Counted from the stretch's first letter, positions 17,263-25,898 are shown. The stretch: 64,000 bases of DNA from an uncultured Prevotella sp. (GCA_902800365.1 CADCEF010000007.1:1-64000), one strand, 5' to 3'. A program made the numbers and translations. The notes: generated by a model from the sequence alone, not told the origin.

Positions 17263-17324
17263 GCAAGGACTACAGGACTTAAGGACTATTTTTATAAAGT
17301 CGTTTTAGTCCTGTAGTCCGTTGC
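17263..17324. repeat. inverted repeat between korA and korB
   Basis: GGACTACAGGACT (17267-17279) and its exact complement AGTCCTGTAGTCC (17307-17319) are separated by 27 bp. GCAA and TTGC extend the arms outward with one bulged base. The motif AGGACT also recurs inside the spacer. In the korAB transcript it could fold into a processing or stability hairpin; it has no terminal T-run. Confidence 0.7.
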
Positions 17325-17327
17325 TAA

Positions 17328-19172
17328 TTATTTTTTAATGATCTCCTCAAACGCATTTACAAGTTCTTCTACTACGAAGGGCTGGCCCTTTACCTGATTG
17401 AACTGGTAAGGAACGAAACCATCAACCTTCATGCGGAGGTAAGCAGCGAGCTGACCCATGTTCTGCTCGGCTACAACCACCTTCTTGTACTTCTTCAGTA
17501 CATCGGCAGTGTTCTTTGGCAGTGGGTTCAGATACTTGAACTGAGCCTGAGCTACCTTGTAACCCTTAGCACGGAGCTCGTCCATTGCAGAGTGCAGATG
17601 GCCGTATGTAGAACCGAAGCCTACGATAAGCAGATCTGCATCAGCATCGCCATCAACTTCGAGGTCGGGCACCTGAATGTTGTCAATCTTCTGCTGGCGC
17701 AGACGTGTCATCAGGTCGTGGTTCTCTGGGTTGGTAGAGATAGCACCTGTCTCAGAGTCCTTCTCAAGTCCGCCAAGGATATGAGTGAATCCCTCGCGAC
17801 CAGGAACAGCCCAGTAGCGTGTTCCGTTCTCGGCACGCATGTATGGAGTCCACTTACCCTTCAGTTCCTCAGGAACGTATGGAGGATTGATAGCATCGAG
17901 CTTAGCCATCTCTGGCAGCTTGAATGCACCAGAACCATTAGCGATATATGCATCGGTGAGCAGTACAACAGGAGTCATATGCTCGAGGGCAATCTTGGCA
18001 GCCTGATAAGCAGCGTCGAAGCAGTCGGCAGGACTGGTAGCGGCCATTACAGGCATTGGGCTCTCACCGTTACGTCCGAAGAGTGCCTGCAGCAGGTCGG
18101 TCTGCTCACTCTTGGTTGGCAGACCTGTAGCAGGACCACCACGCTGTACGTCGAGAACCACCAATGGAAGCTCCATGATAACAGCCAGGTTCATAGCCTC
18201 GCTCTTAAGGCAAACGCCAGGACCAGAGGTAGAGGTAACGCCGAGTGCACCTGCGAACGAAGCACCAAGTGCTGATGCGCAACCGCTGATCTCGTCCTCA
18301 CACTGAACGGTGATTACACCGCATGACTTATGCTTAGAGAGCTCGTGCAGAACATCGGTAGCAGGTGTGATAGGATATGAGCCCAGGTAGAGGCGCAGGC
18401 CAGCCTTCTCGGCAGCTGCGATGAAACCATAGGCTGTAGCCTTGTTACCAGTGATGTCCATATAGCGTCCAGGAGTCTTCTCCTTGGTTTCTACACGATA
18501 AACATTGATGGCACTTGAGTGAGTGTTGTGTCCGTAGTCCCAACCAGCCTGGATAACCTTGATGTTTGCCTCAGCGATAGCGGGCTTCTTGGCAAATTTC
18601 TCCTTCAGGAAGTTACCTACCAGGTTCAGGTCGCGGTCGAAGAGCCAGCAAACAAGTCCGAGGGCGAACATGTTACGGCACTTAAGCATTGCCTTGTTAT
18701 CCATTCCGCTGTCAGCCAGACAGTCCTTTACCATAGTGGTGAGTGGGCACTGGATTACACGGTCTGGGTCGATACCCATCTCGCCGAGGTAGTCTTCAGT
18801 CTTGAACTGAGCCTTCTCCAGATCCTTAGGACCAAATGAGTCGGTGTCGATGATGATGGTTGCACCAGGCTTGGCATAACGATACTGAGTCTTAAGTGCT
18901 GCAGCGTTCATTGCAACCAGAACGTCGCACTTGTCACCAGGGGTGTAGACCTTACCAGCGCCGATGTGTACCTGGAAACCAGACACACCAGTAAGCGAGC
19001 CTTGCGGGGCGCGGATATCAGCGGGATAGTCGGGGAACGTAGAAATGCCATTACCAACGGTGGCACTGACCGTAGAGAAGATGTTTCCAGCGAGCTGCAT
19101 ACCGTCGCCAGAATCACCAGAGAAGCGTACAACCACTTGGTCTAGCTCCTTCACTTCCAATGTTTCTGCCAT
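17328..19172 (-). CDS. korA: 2-oxoacid (probably 2-oxoglutarate):ferredoxin oxidoreductase, fused gamma-alpha subunit
   Basis: A 614-residue subunit in which the gamma domain (about 1-195, opening with VVRFSGDSGDGMQLAGN) precedes the alpha pyrimidine-binding domain (about 215-614). The alpha part shows LYLGSYPITPATDVLHELSK and a GPGVCLKSEAMNLAV segment. This fused order is usual for Bacteroidota KorA. The start at the ATG 19170-19172 was chosen because a promoter with both elements lies at 19203-19236, inside the longer frame. It is cotranscribed with korB and links the citric-acid-cycle branch to ferredoxin. Confidence 0.92.
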   Translation of the reverse strand: MAETLEVKELDQVVVRFSGDSGDGMQLAGNIFSTVSATVGNGISTFPDYPADIRAPQGSLTGVSGFQVHIGAGKVYTPGDKCDVLVAMNAAALKTQYRYAKPGATIIIDTDSFGPKDLEKAQFKTEDYLGEMGIDPDRVIQCPLTTMVKDCLADSGMDNKAMLKCRNMFALGLVCWLFDRDLNLVGNFLKEKFAKKPAIAEANIKVIQAGWDYGHNTHSSAINVYRVETKEKTPGRYMDITGNKATAYGFIAAAEKAGLRLYLGSYPITPATDVLHELSKHKSCGVITVQCEDEISGCASALGASFAGALGVTSTSGPGVCLKSEAMNLAVIMELPLVVLDVQRGGPATGLPTKSEQTDLLQALFGRNGESPMPVMAATSPADCFDAAYQAAKIALEHMTPVVLLTDAYIANGSGAFKLPEMAKLDAINPPYVPEELKGKWTPYMRAENGTRYWAVPGREGFTHILGGLEKDSETGAISTNPENHDLMTRLRQQKIDNIQVPDLEVDGDADADLLIVGFGSTYGHLHSAMDELRAKGYKVAQAQFKYLNPLPKNTADVLKKYKKVVVAEQNMGQLAAYLRMKVDGFVPYQFNQVKGQPFVVEELVNAFEEIIKK

Positions 19173-19202
19173 AATATTTCGTTTAATTACTAACTTTTGG
19201 GG

Positions 19203-19236
19203 TGCAAATTTATTCATTTCTGGCGGGAAAACCAAA
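19203..19236 (-). promoter_or_regulatory. korAB promoter
   Basis: On the minus strand TTTG (19236-19233) and TAAATTTGCA (19212-19203) are separated by 20 bp. The korA ATG follows 30 bp later. Confidence 0.75.
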
Positions 19237-19346
19237 AGAAAACGCAAAAAAATGCGAATTTAGGCCCGAAAAATTGTCATAAATGCATAAATTGGTGCTT
19301 TTTGGGTGACAATATGTACACAAGCTAAGCATAGCTTTTAATTTTA

Positions 19347-19405
19347 TTCCCAGTAAGGGAACGTTTTGTTCCCAAGCCGGGAATGTTTTATTCCCAACGT
19401 GGGAA
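19347..19405. repeat. 22-bp-period alternating half-site array A
   Basis: Six pentamers alternate in orientation: TTCCC at 19347, 19369 and 19391; GGGAA at 19357, 19379 and 19401. Gaps between them are 5, 7, 5, 7 and 5 bp, giving an exact 22-bp period. The 7-bp gaps are conserved (cgttttg, tgtttta) while the 5-bp gaps (agtaa, aagcc, aacgt) vary. Each unit can fold as a small hairpin. Confidence 0.85.
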
Positions 19406-19465
19406 TATTTTCTGCTTGAATTATATGGTTTTTCACTTAAAAAAAATAAAAGAAAAATATAAAAA

Positions 19466-19690
19466 ATCTCTCATCCCTCACTTGAACCTCTTGAAACCCG
19501 CATAAACACTGGGATTTCAAGCAATGAGAGATTTTCGGAATCTCTCACTAATCTCTCATGAATCTCTCATGAATCCCTCAGGTTACATGAGAGATTGTTG
19601 AGAGATTAGGGAGGGATAAAAATTATCTCTCATGCCCCTTAAACCCTTTATACAAAGGCGTTTCGAGAGATTTTGTGAGAGATGAGAGAA
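19466..19690. repeat. cluster of ATCTCTCA / TGAGAGAT repeats in both orientations
   Basis: About ten to twelve copies of the octamer or close variants occur in 225 bp. The core is two exact tandem AATCTCTCATG 11-mers and a variant AATCCCTCAGG (19561-19582 with neighbours). After a short gap follow the inverted copies ATGAGAGATT (19587-19596), TTGAGAGATTA and GGGAGGGAT. It could form a large three-unit hairpin. No protein-coding signal. Confidence 0.8.
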
Positions 19691-19760
19691 AAAAATGTAA
19701 AGTGTCTGATATCAAAAAAAACAAAGGTGGTTATGTTTTAACCACCTTTGCTTTTAGCAG

Positions 19761-19833
19761 TCGGGATGAGGCGACTCGAACGCCCGACCCCTACGTCCCG
19801 AACGTAGTGCGCTACCAACTGCGCTACATCCCG
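19761..19833 (-). tRNA. tRNA-Pro (anticodon CGG)
   Basis: The minus strand folds as a 73-nt tRNA: acceptor stem CGGGATG (19833-19827) with CATCCCG (19768-19762), D arm GCGCAGTTGGTAGCGC, anticodon stem CTACG/CGTAG with loop TTCGGGA giving anticodon CGG, and a T loop TTCGAGT. The discriminator is A and CCA is not encoded. A promoter box lies 10 bp upstream. Confidence 0.95.
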
Positions 19834-19843
19834 ATTTTGCGGG

Positions 19844-19853
19844 TGCAAAGTTA
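19844..19853 (-). promoter_or_regulatory. -7 promoter box for tRNA-Pro
   Basis: The minus strand reads TAACTTTGCA, matching TAnnTTTG, 10 bp before the mature tRNA 5' end. A -33 element is not obvious. Confidence 0.6.
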
Positions 19854-19893
19854 CTGCTATTTTTTGAAATACGTGCAGAAAAGAAGATTTTTT

Positions 19894-21942
19894 TTACTTT
19901 TTATGCTGACGGTAGTATTTGCGGAATTGCTTGAATTCATCGCACTTGCTAACAAACATCGGCTCTTCTGGTGCATCGTCTACAATATCGAACAAACCTT
20001 GGAACGCGCGGAACTGAGGCGATTGGCGATAATACTTTCTCACGTAGTCGGATGTCTGTTCGTCCCACTCGTTGGTGGTCCACAGCTTGGTGGCTGATGT
20101 CGTGGTGTAAAGTTCCTGATATCCCATAGCAAAGAGGGCTTTTATCTTCAAATCGGTATCATTGGTAGCAGCAGCCTTCTGTAGCAGTTCGGCAGCCTTT
20201 GCTCCGAAGTCGACCTCGTTTACTCTAATGGTATCGTAGACGCTCTTGCTTTCGTGGAGCAACCACCAGCAGTCGCCCTTGATGCTGGCTTGGGCATAGC
20301 GTACAGCCAGATTGTAGCAACGCTGTTCCAGAGCCTTGCCTCTGAGCAGGTTGAGTGAGCTCTCCATCATCTGCATCTCTTTACAGAAGTCGAGTTTGAT
20401 ATTCTTATACCACTTGAGCTTTGTTTCCCATGCCTTGCTGCTGTCTAACCACTGTCGCTTAATCCAAGGCTCAACCTCGTAGCTGCGCATGCGTGAATAA
20501 TATAAGTATTCAGTGGTGCGATGCTCGTTGTAGTAGCTTACGGGTATGTCCTTTAGCCACTGTATGGCTCTATCCCACTGGGCAATACGCATATACTTGG
20601 TTCCGATGAGTTCGATGAGGGCAGAATCGTTGGCTTGAATCTGGCTCTTCAGGAATTTATCGAATGATTTTGTTCCTGGGGTCTTGGTGTAGAAATAAAA
20701 TTTCTCAAGACGGTCAACACTCATGGTGTCTATGCGGAGGTCGTAGCCGTAGTTATGGGTGATGTTCAAAAGGGCCAGTTGCTGTTCGGGCTTGTTCTGA
20801 TAGTGGGGAACGATAGCCTGATTCATGGTACGCCTCAATGCTTCTGTGAAGAAATTGTCATTCTTTCCTTTGAGCCATGTGAGTTCTTCAGCCAGATAGT
20901 TATCGAACTTGTCGCTTGGCTTTGCTGTTGAAGCTGTGATGTAGAGCTTGAGCACGCGGGCATTGTCCTTCATTCGGTCGGTGCCTTCAAGTGTCATCGC
21001 AGCATCGATATCCTTAATAGCCTCCTGCTTCTTGCCACTCAGATACTCAAGCCATGCTTTGGCGCACTTCCACATGATAGGAGTCTCGGTCTTGCCTTCG
21101 CGAATTACCAACTCGCAGAACTGCTGCATCTGCCAAGATTCCTGCTGGTTGATGTTGCGGATGAAGAGCTTACCGCCATAGTAGCCGTCGCTGTTGTAGT
21201 CTACGGCCTCTTGGGCATTATTCACAAAGTCCTGAAGCAGGAATGGCAATACCTTTGAGTTAGGGTTCTGCTTGTAGTGTTGACTGATGGCGAGATACGA
21301 ACGCTTCTTGTAATAGATAGTCATAAGACTTTCGTAATCGTCCATTTCGGCAAACATCTGACCAGCTTCGGCCTCACGGCCTGTCTTATAAAGAGCTCCG
21401 GCATAGATGTTCTTCATCATGTCTTTGTATACGGTCTCTATGAACTGACTAGCTGTTTGCTGCCAGAAGTTTATGTTTTCCTGATGACGCCCCAGCATCA
21501 TGTTGCAGCGCATATAGAGCAATGCGTGCTGTGAGCGCAGCTTTGTCTTAATCTTACTGAAGGTGTATGTGCGTACAGCCTGCAGATTGCGTTGCTGGTT
21601 TGCTAATTCCTGCTTGCTGGGGTAGATCCACTCGTATTGCTTGCTTTGTTCCACACCAACGCAGTCAAGATACTTCTTAAGGTTCTGCACATAGCTAACC
21701 ATCAAAGCGTCACCCTTCTGGCGCGCAGCTTTGATAACATCGTCGGCATTAAACCAGAAGTACTCTTCGGTCGAGCCTAGGTACGCTTTCCAGTTGTCGT
21801 TGCAGATTCGTTCTACACGGGTCTTGAAGTTGTCTTGTACGTACATGCTAAACAGGTACGGGTTTTCGGGCTCGCCCCAAGCACAGGCGAATGAGGGCAG
21901 CGTAATGGCTGTCAACAGGCTAATGATGATAAATTTCTTCAT
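19894..21942 (-). CDS. exported helical-repeat (TPR-like) protein of unknown function
   Basis: A 682-residue protein with a signal peptide (about 1-19, ending FACA). The rest is largely alpha-helical, with TPR-like pairs such as YAGALYKTGREAEAGQMFAEMDDYESLMTIYYKKRSYLAIS and AKAWLEYLSGKKQEAIKDIDAAMTL. It has no catalytic motif that I recognise. The start overlaps the end of the upstream lipoprotein gene by 23 bp, so the two are translationally coupled and probably act together in the periplasm or at the outer membrane. Confidence 0.8.
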   Translation of the reverse strand: MKKFIIISLLTAITLPSFACAWGEPENPYLFSMYVQDNFKTRVERICNDNWKAYLGSTEEYFWFNADDVIKAARQKGDALMVSYVQNLKKYLDCVGVEQSKQYEWIYPSKQELANQQRNLQAVRTYTFSKIKTKLRSQHALLYMRCNMMLGRHQENINFWQQTASQFIETVYKDMMKNIYAGALYKTGREAEAGQMFAEMDDYESLMTIYYKKRSYLAISQHYKQNPNSKVLPFLLQDFVNNAQEAVDYNSDGYYGGKLFIRNINQQESWQMQQFCELVIREGKTETPIMWKCAKAWLEYLSGKKQEAIKDIDAAMTLEGTDRMKDNARVLKLYITASTAKPSDKFDNYLAEELTWLKGKNDNFFTEALRRTMNQAIVPHYQNKPEQQLALLNITHNYGYDLRIDTMSVDRLEKFYFYTKTPGTKSFDKFLKSQIQANDSALIELIGTKYMRIAQWDRAIQWLKDIPVSYYNEHRTTEYLYYSRMRSYEVEPWIKRQWLDSSKAWETKLKWYKNIKLDFCKEMQMMESSLNLLRGKALEQRCYNLAVRYAQASIKGDCWWLLHESKSVYDTIRVNEVDFGAKAAELLQKAAATNDTDLKIKALFAMGYQELYTTTSATKLWTTNEWDEQTSDYVRKYYRQSPQFRAFQGLFDIVDDAPEEPMFVSKCDEFKQFRKYYRQHKK

Positions 21943-22810
21943 AGGTCTCTGGTTTGTATCTGTTAATATTATCTGTTTCCAGGTGATATGTGATTATAGA
22001 GCGGCTTAGGCCTGGGCGCTCTTTCTCCATCGCATGTTTTACTTTCAGTATTTCCTCGGCTTCAACGGTATGTTCAACTCTCACATTCTGTATGTTTCTT
22101 ATCCATTGGTATACGGGATAGGCCGTTGCAAGAGGGAGCGGATAATCATCGAGTCGGCTGAGATACGGATATACATCACGATAGTCGAGTATCGGGTTGC
22201 GCTCTTGCCACTTTAGTGGATTGCCGGTATTGTATACCATCAGCACGCCATAGTCTGCAGGAGGAGCAGACATCGACAGCTGATGCAGACGGATAGTAGT
22301 GGATAGTTGATATTTCTTGGACGATAGTTGATTGCGTACTTCCTCCAAGAATTTGTAATATGTCTGTCGGCTCTTAGATGTGTAGTCGCAGTCTATCTGA
22401 ATCTCGCGTACATTGCTGATGTCGTTTGTTTCGTTCATCTGCAGAATGCGGTCTACTATCTTCTTTGCCAAGTCCTTGTGGGGCTTGTGCATACAGTCTT
22501 CGGTAATATAGATGGTGGGGATTAGCTCGATGCCTGCAGGCAGAGTGTCGGAGAATGATATGGTGGCATTTGGCGATGGCTCTGTGCCATCGTCGTTCAT
22601 CACCACATCGAAGTATCTACAATATACCTTGTTGATATTGTATTGGCTGAGAAATGCCCTTTCGGTAGAGTCGAGCCTGAGGTCAGTACGCCAGTAGTAT
22701 ACACTATTGCACTGCTCAAGGCTCTCGTCCTGAGACTTCTGCTTTCCACAGCCCGTCATTAGCAGTGAAAGCAAGAAGAATACTATCGCTAATCTCTCGC
22801 CTCTCACCAC
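21920..22810 (-). CDS. lipoprotein with a DUF3142-like barrel fold (inferred)
   Basis: A 296-residue lipoprotein: signal segment VFFLLSLLMTGC gives the lipidated cysteine near residue 21. Within the body, EIQIDCDYTSKSRQTYYKFLEEVR resembles the acidic strand and helix of TIM-barrel-like DUF3142 proteins. That assignment is from memory of the pattern and is uncertain. GTG at 22808-22810 is the start, because no ATG precedes the lipobox. It begins directly after the murF stop and overlaps the TPR protein, so the three genes form one operon. Confidence 0.75.
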   Translation of the reverse strand: MVRGERLAIVFFLLSLLMTGCGKQKSQDESLEQCNSVYYWRTDLRLDSTERAFLSQYNINKVYCRYFDVVMNDDGTEPSPNATISFSDTLPAGIELIPTIYITEDCMHKPHKDLAKKIVDRILQMNETNDISNVREIQIDCDYTSKSRQTYYKFLEEVRNQLSSKKYQLSTTIRLHQLSMSAPPADYGVLMVYNTGNPLKWQERNPILDYRDVYPYLSRLDDYPLPLATAYPVYQWIRNIQNVRVEHTVEAEEILKVKHAMEKERPGLSRSIITYHLETDNINRYKPETYEEIYHH

Positions 22811-24142
22811 TTACAACAGTTCTGGCAGTTGATATAGTTTGGTGCTGTTAGAGCCCTTGATTAGGATATAATGACCTTCGGGCTTTTCGGCTGCAATAGC
22901 GGCTTTTACCTCTTCTACATCTTTGAACTTGCGATAGTCGCACTTGGCATCATTAAATTCCTCGCCTACCAACCAAACTGTCTCTACATCAGTAGCTTTT
23001 AGGTAGTCAACCACATGCTGGTGCTCTTCGGCTGAAACCTCACCAAGCTCTCGCATGGCACCAAGGATTACCATCTTATGCTCGGCCTGCATCAACTTGA
23101 AGTTTTCAAGTGCGGCCTGCATCGACGATGGATTAGCATTATAGGCATCTACTATAAGGTGGTTCTTCTCGGTAACAGTCATCTGACTGCGATTGTTTGA
23201 TGGCTCGTATTCCTCGAGTGCGGCACAAATCTTCTTGCGGTCTACACCGAAGTTGATGCCTACGGCGATGGCTGCAAGCAGGTTGTCGATGTTGTATGAA
23301 CCAATAAGCTTGGTCTGGACCTTATGCCACTTTGTGCTGCGACCTTCCTCTTCGAGTATCATCAACGGCTCACGCCAGCGGAACTTCAGGAATGGGTTAC
23401 ACTCTATAATCTCGCCCGAGATGCATGAGTACTGATTCTCAGGGTCGGTAGAGTAGGGCGACATCCAGATGTCTTCATCCTCACTTATCTGGTCCATCAG
23501 ATACTCATTATCAGCATTGATGAAGATAAGACTATCTTCGCGGCTACGCAGGAAATCGTAGAGTTCACACTTGGTCTTGATAACGCCTTCGAAAGAACCG
23601 AAGCCCTGAAGGTGTGCGCGACCCACGTTGGTGATAAGTCCACATGTAGGCTCGGCAGTCTCGGCCAGTGTCTTGATGTCTCCAGGATGGCTGGCTCCCA
23701 TCTCTATCACAGCAATCTCGTGCTCCTTATTAAGGCGGAACAAAGTCTTTGGTACACCAACATCGTTGTTGAAGTTGCCCTGTGTATAGAGTACGTTGTA
23801 TTTCTTTGAAAGTACTGCAGCAATGAGCTCCTTGGTTGTTGTCTTGCCGTTGGTGCCGGTGATGCCGATAACTGGTATGTCGAACTGGCGGCGATGCTCG
23901 CGGGCCAGATCCTTGAAAGTCTGCAGACAGTCATCTACTTTTATAATGCGTGGGTCGTTAGCCACGTCCTCATCAACAATAGCATAACTGCATCCCTTTT
24001 CAAGGGCCTGCATGGCGAACTTATTACCATTAAACGACTCACCTTTCAGTGCAAGAAAGATGCTTCCCTCAGGGCAGTCACGACTATCAGTTGTGATGCA
24101 CTGATGTTGCTGATATAGCTTGTATAGTTCCTTAATATCCAT
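22811..24142 (-). CDS. murF: UDP-N-acetylmuramoyl-tripeptide--D-alanyl-D-alanine ligase
   Basis: Adds D-Ala-D-Ala to the UDP-MurNAc-tripeptide, the last cytoplasmic step of peptidoglycan precursor synthesis. The Mur-ligase ATP loop GITGTNGKTTTKEL lies near residues 104-117. The N-terminal substrate domain has TTDSRDCPEGSIFLALKG, and the C-terminal domain has YNANPSSMQAALENF. Length (443) is normal. It is transcribed leftward from a -7 box at 24161-24170, divergent from folP, and leads two envelope-protein genes. The ddl gene that makes its dipeptide substrate is elsewhere in this window (39594). Confidence 0.95.
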   Translation of the reverse strand: MDIKELYKLYQQHQCITTDSRDCPEGSIFLALKGESFNGNKFAMQALEKGCSYAIVDEDVANDPRIIKVDDCLQTFKDLAREHRRQFDIPVIGITGTNGKTTTKELIAAVLSKKYNVLYTQGNFNNDVGVPKTLFRLNKEHEIAVIEMGASHPGDIKTLAETAEPTCGLITNVGRAHLQGFGSFEGVIKTKCELYDFLRSREDSLIFINADNEYLMDQISEDEDIWMSPYSTDPENQYSCISGEIIECNPFLKFRWREPLMILEEEGRSTKWHKVQTKLIGSYNIDNLLAAIAVGINFGVDRKKICAALEEYEPSNNRSQMTVTEKNHLIVDAYNANPSSMQAALENFKLMQAEHKMVILGAMRELGEVSAEEHQHVVDYLKATDVETVWLVGEEFNDAKCDYRKFKDVEEVKAAIAAEKPEGHYILIKGSNSTKLYQLPELL

Positions 24143-24160
24143 AAACTTTGTGAATTTTGC

Positions 24161-24170
24161 TGCAAAGATA
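24161..24170 (-). promoter_or_regulatory. -7 promoter box for murF operon
   Basis: The minus strand reads TATCTTTGCA, a full match to TAnnTTTG, 18 bp before the murF start. Confidence 0.65.
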
Positions 24171-24244
24171 GTGAAAAATCTAATTTATTAGCTCGGCTTT
24201 GCCGCTTTTTCTTAAAAAAGAATTCCTAATTCTTATTTTTTTTG

Positions 24245-24254
24245 TATCTTTGTG
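24245..24254 (+). promoter_or_regulatory. -7 promoter box for folP
   Basis: TATCTTTGTG fits TAnnTTTG and ends 6 bp before the ATG at 24261, so the message is probably leaderless or nearly so. Confidence 0.6.
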
Positions 24255-24260
24255 GGCGAA

Positions 24261-25052
24261 ATGAGCTATACTATTAATATTAAAGGTAGATTGTTGGATC
24301 TCAGCACCCCTCAGGTGATGGGTATCCTGAACGTAACGCCCGACTCTTTTTATGCAGGGAGTAGGGTGCAGACGGAGGACGAAATAGTTAGACGTTGTCG
24401 TCAGATAGTAGCCGAAGGTGCAAGTATGATTGATGTGGGCGGATATTCAACGCGCCCTGGTGGTACTGAAGTTTCTGAGGCTGAGGAGATGGAGCGTTTG
24501 CGTTTCGGCTTGGGCATTATCCGCCGCGAATTGCCCGATGCTATAATCTCTGTTGATACTTTCAGAACAGATGTGGCCAGAATGACTGTAGAAGAGTTCG
24601 GTGCTGATATAATAAACGATGTGAGCGAAGGCAACGAGACAATGTACAGAATGGTGTCACGCTTACGCGTACCTTATATATTAATGTCTACACAGCCCAC
24701 TTTAAAGCAGATGCTAATGTCGTTTGCACATCAGGTTCAGCAGCTGCGCGATTTCGGTGCTTGCGACATCATATTGGATCCAGGCTTCGGATTCGGAAAA
24801 ACTCTGCAGCAGAACTATGAGATAATGAACTGTATGGAGCGCTTGCATGTGATGGAACTGCCACTGCTGGTGGGCATATCACGCAAGTCGATGATATATA
24901 AACTTATGGGAATAACTCCCGAAGAGTCTCTGAATGGAACAACGGTGCTTAACACCATCTCTCTCATGAAGGGCGCCCATATCCTGCGTGTTCACGATGT
25001 GAAACAGGCTGTGGAGTGCGTTAAGATGATGGACGCATTGAAGAGTAAATAG
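24261..25052 (+). CDS. folP: dihydropteroate synthase
   Basis: Condenses dihydropterin pyrophosphate with p-aminobenzoate in folate synthesis (the sulfonamide target). The family motifs are clear: MGILNVTPDSFYAGSR near residue 18, IDVGGYSTRPGG near 58 (most relatives have GGESTRPG), and DPGFGFGKTLQQNYEIM near 175. At 263 residues it is a typical size. The ATG at 24261 was chosen over the GTG at 24252, which lies inside the promoter box. It is followed after 28 bp by cdaA, a gene order common in Bacteroidota. Confidence 0.93.
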   Translation: MSYTINIKGRLLDLSTPQVMGILNVTPDSFYAGSRVQTEDEIVRRCRQIVAEGASMIDVGGYSTRPGGTEVSEAEEMERLRFGLGIIRRELPDAIISVDTFRTDVARMTVEEFGADIINDVSEGNETMYRMVSRLRVPYILMSTQPTLKQMLMSFAHQVQQLRDFGACDIILDPGFGFGKTLQQNYEIMNCMERLHVMELPLLVGISRKSMIYKLMGITPEESLNGTTVLNTISLMKGAHILRVHDVKQAVECVKMMDALKSK

Positions 25053-25080
25053 TAAATCGTCAAATAGTAAATAGTATAAG

Positions 25081-25860
25081 GTGTTCTTCGAATTCGGAAT
25101 CAAGGATTTTGTCGACATACTGCTTGTAGCGATGATACTCTACTACATCTACAGGCTTATGCGCGAGTCACGTTCACTGAATGTGTTTATTGGCATTATG
25201 GTGTTTGTGATTACGTGGCTGTTTGTGTCGCAGATTATTGAGATGCGTTTGCTGGGCTCTGTTCTGGATAAGTTGGTTAGTGTGGGAGTTATCGCACTCA
25301 TCGTACTCTTCCAGGAGGAAATCCGTCGATTCCTGTATAATGTGGGTGCTCATCGTCGCATGAGAGCTTTCGTACGTCTGTTCACATCTAAGCATGATGA
25401 TGGAGAAAGCAAGAAAGCACTTAAGGAAACTATTATGCCTATAGTTATGGCATCGATGAATATGAGTCGTGGCAAGGTTGGTGCACTTATCGTTATCGAG
25501 CGTACTATGCCGCTTGACGAGATAGCTATCACAGGCGATCAGATTGATTCGAACATCAATCAGCGACTGATTGAGAACATTTTCTTTAAGAACTCTCCGC
25601 TACACGATGGAGCTATGATAATATCAAAGAAACGTATCAAGGCCGCAGGATGTATTCTGCCTGTAAGTCATGATATGGATATTCCTAAGGAGTTAGGACT
25701 TCGTCATCGTGCAGCTATGGGCGTATCTCAGGAGAGTGATGCTGTTGCAGTGGTCGTGTCGGAGGAGACAGGTGCCATATCGGTGGCCGTGAACGGTCAG
25801 TTCAACCTGCGACTCTCGGCAGAGGAGTTAGAGAGTATTCTGACAAAGGTGCTTGAATAA
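25081..25860 (+). CDS. cdaA: membrane diadenylate cyclase (c-di-AMP synthase)
   Basis: Makes cyclic di-AMP from two ATP; in other bacteria the messenger controls potassium balance and wall integrity. Three N-terminal membrane helices span about residues 10-80. The DAC domain follows with the catalytic SPLHDGAMII (DGA) and LGLRHRAAMG (RHR) motifs. The start is GTG at 25081; no ATG is available before FEFGIKDFVDILL. Length (259) is close to the Gram-positive CdaA. The short spacer after folP consists of imperfect AGTAAAT repeats. Confidence 0.93.
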   Translation: MFFEFGIKDFVDILLVAMILYYIYRLMRESRSLNVFIGIMVFVITWLFVSQIIEMRLLGSVLDKLVSVGVIALIVLFQEEIRRFLYNVGAHRRMRAFVRLFTSKHDDGESKKALKETIMPIVMASMNMSRGKVGALIVIERTMPLDEIAITGDQIDSNINQRLIENIFFKNSPLHDGAMIISKKRIKAAGCILPVSHDMDIPKELGLRHRAAMGVSQESDAVAVVVSEETGAISVAVNGQFNLRLSAEELESILTKVLE

Positions 25861-25898
25861 AAGAAATAGTATTAACAATTTTATAATAAAAACAGATT

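Larger units (their letters stand above)
19173..19760. other. 588-bp non-coding stretch between korA and tRNA-Pro
   Basis: Contains the korA promoter, a small palindrome (AAGCTA at 19322-19327 with TAGCTT at 19332-19337), a six-half-site alternating array (19347-19405) and about 220 bp of ATCTCTCA/TGAGAGAT repeats in both orientations (19466-19690). No plausible coding frame was seen. Confidence 0.8.

Noticed and set aside
17592-18275. 227-codon open frame antisense to korA
   Set aside because: korA has full domain coverage and strong codon bias; long antisense frames are expected opposite such genes. The translated sequence matches no family that I know and has no promoter.
19347-19405. CRISPR array interpretation of the 22-bp-period arrays
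   Set aside because: Only three units, repeats of 15-17 bp, spacers of 5-7 bp, and no cas genes in the window.
19675-20097. 140-codon frame crossing tRNA-Pro and the end of the TPR-protein gene
   Set aside because: It overlaps the antisense of a clear tRNA and an annotated gene, and its first part is repeat DNA.
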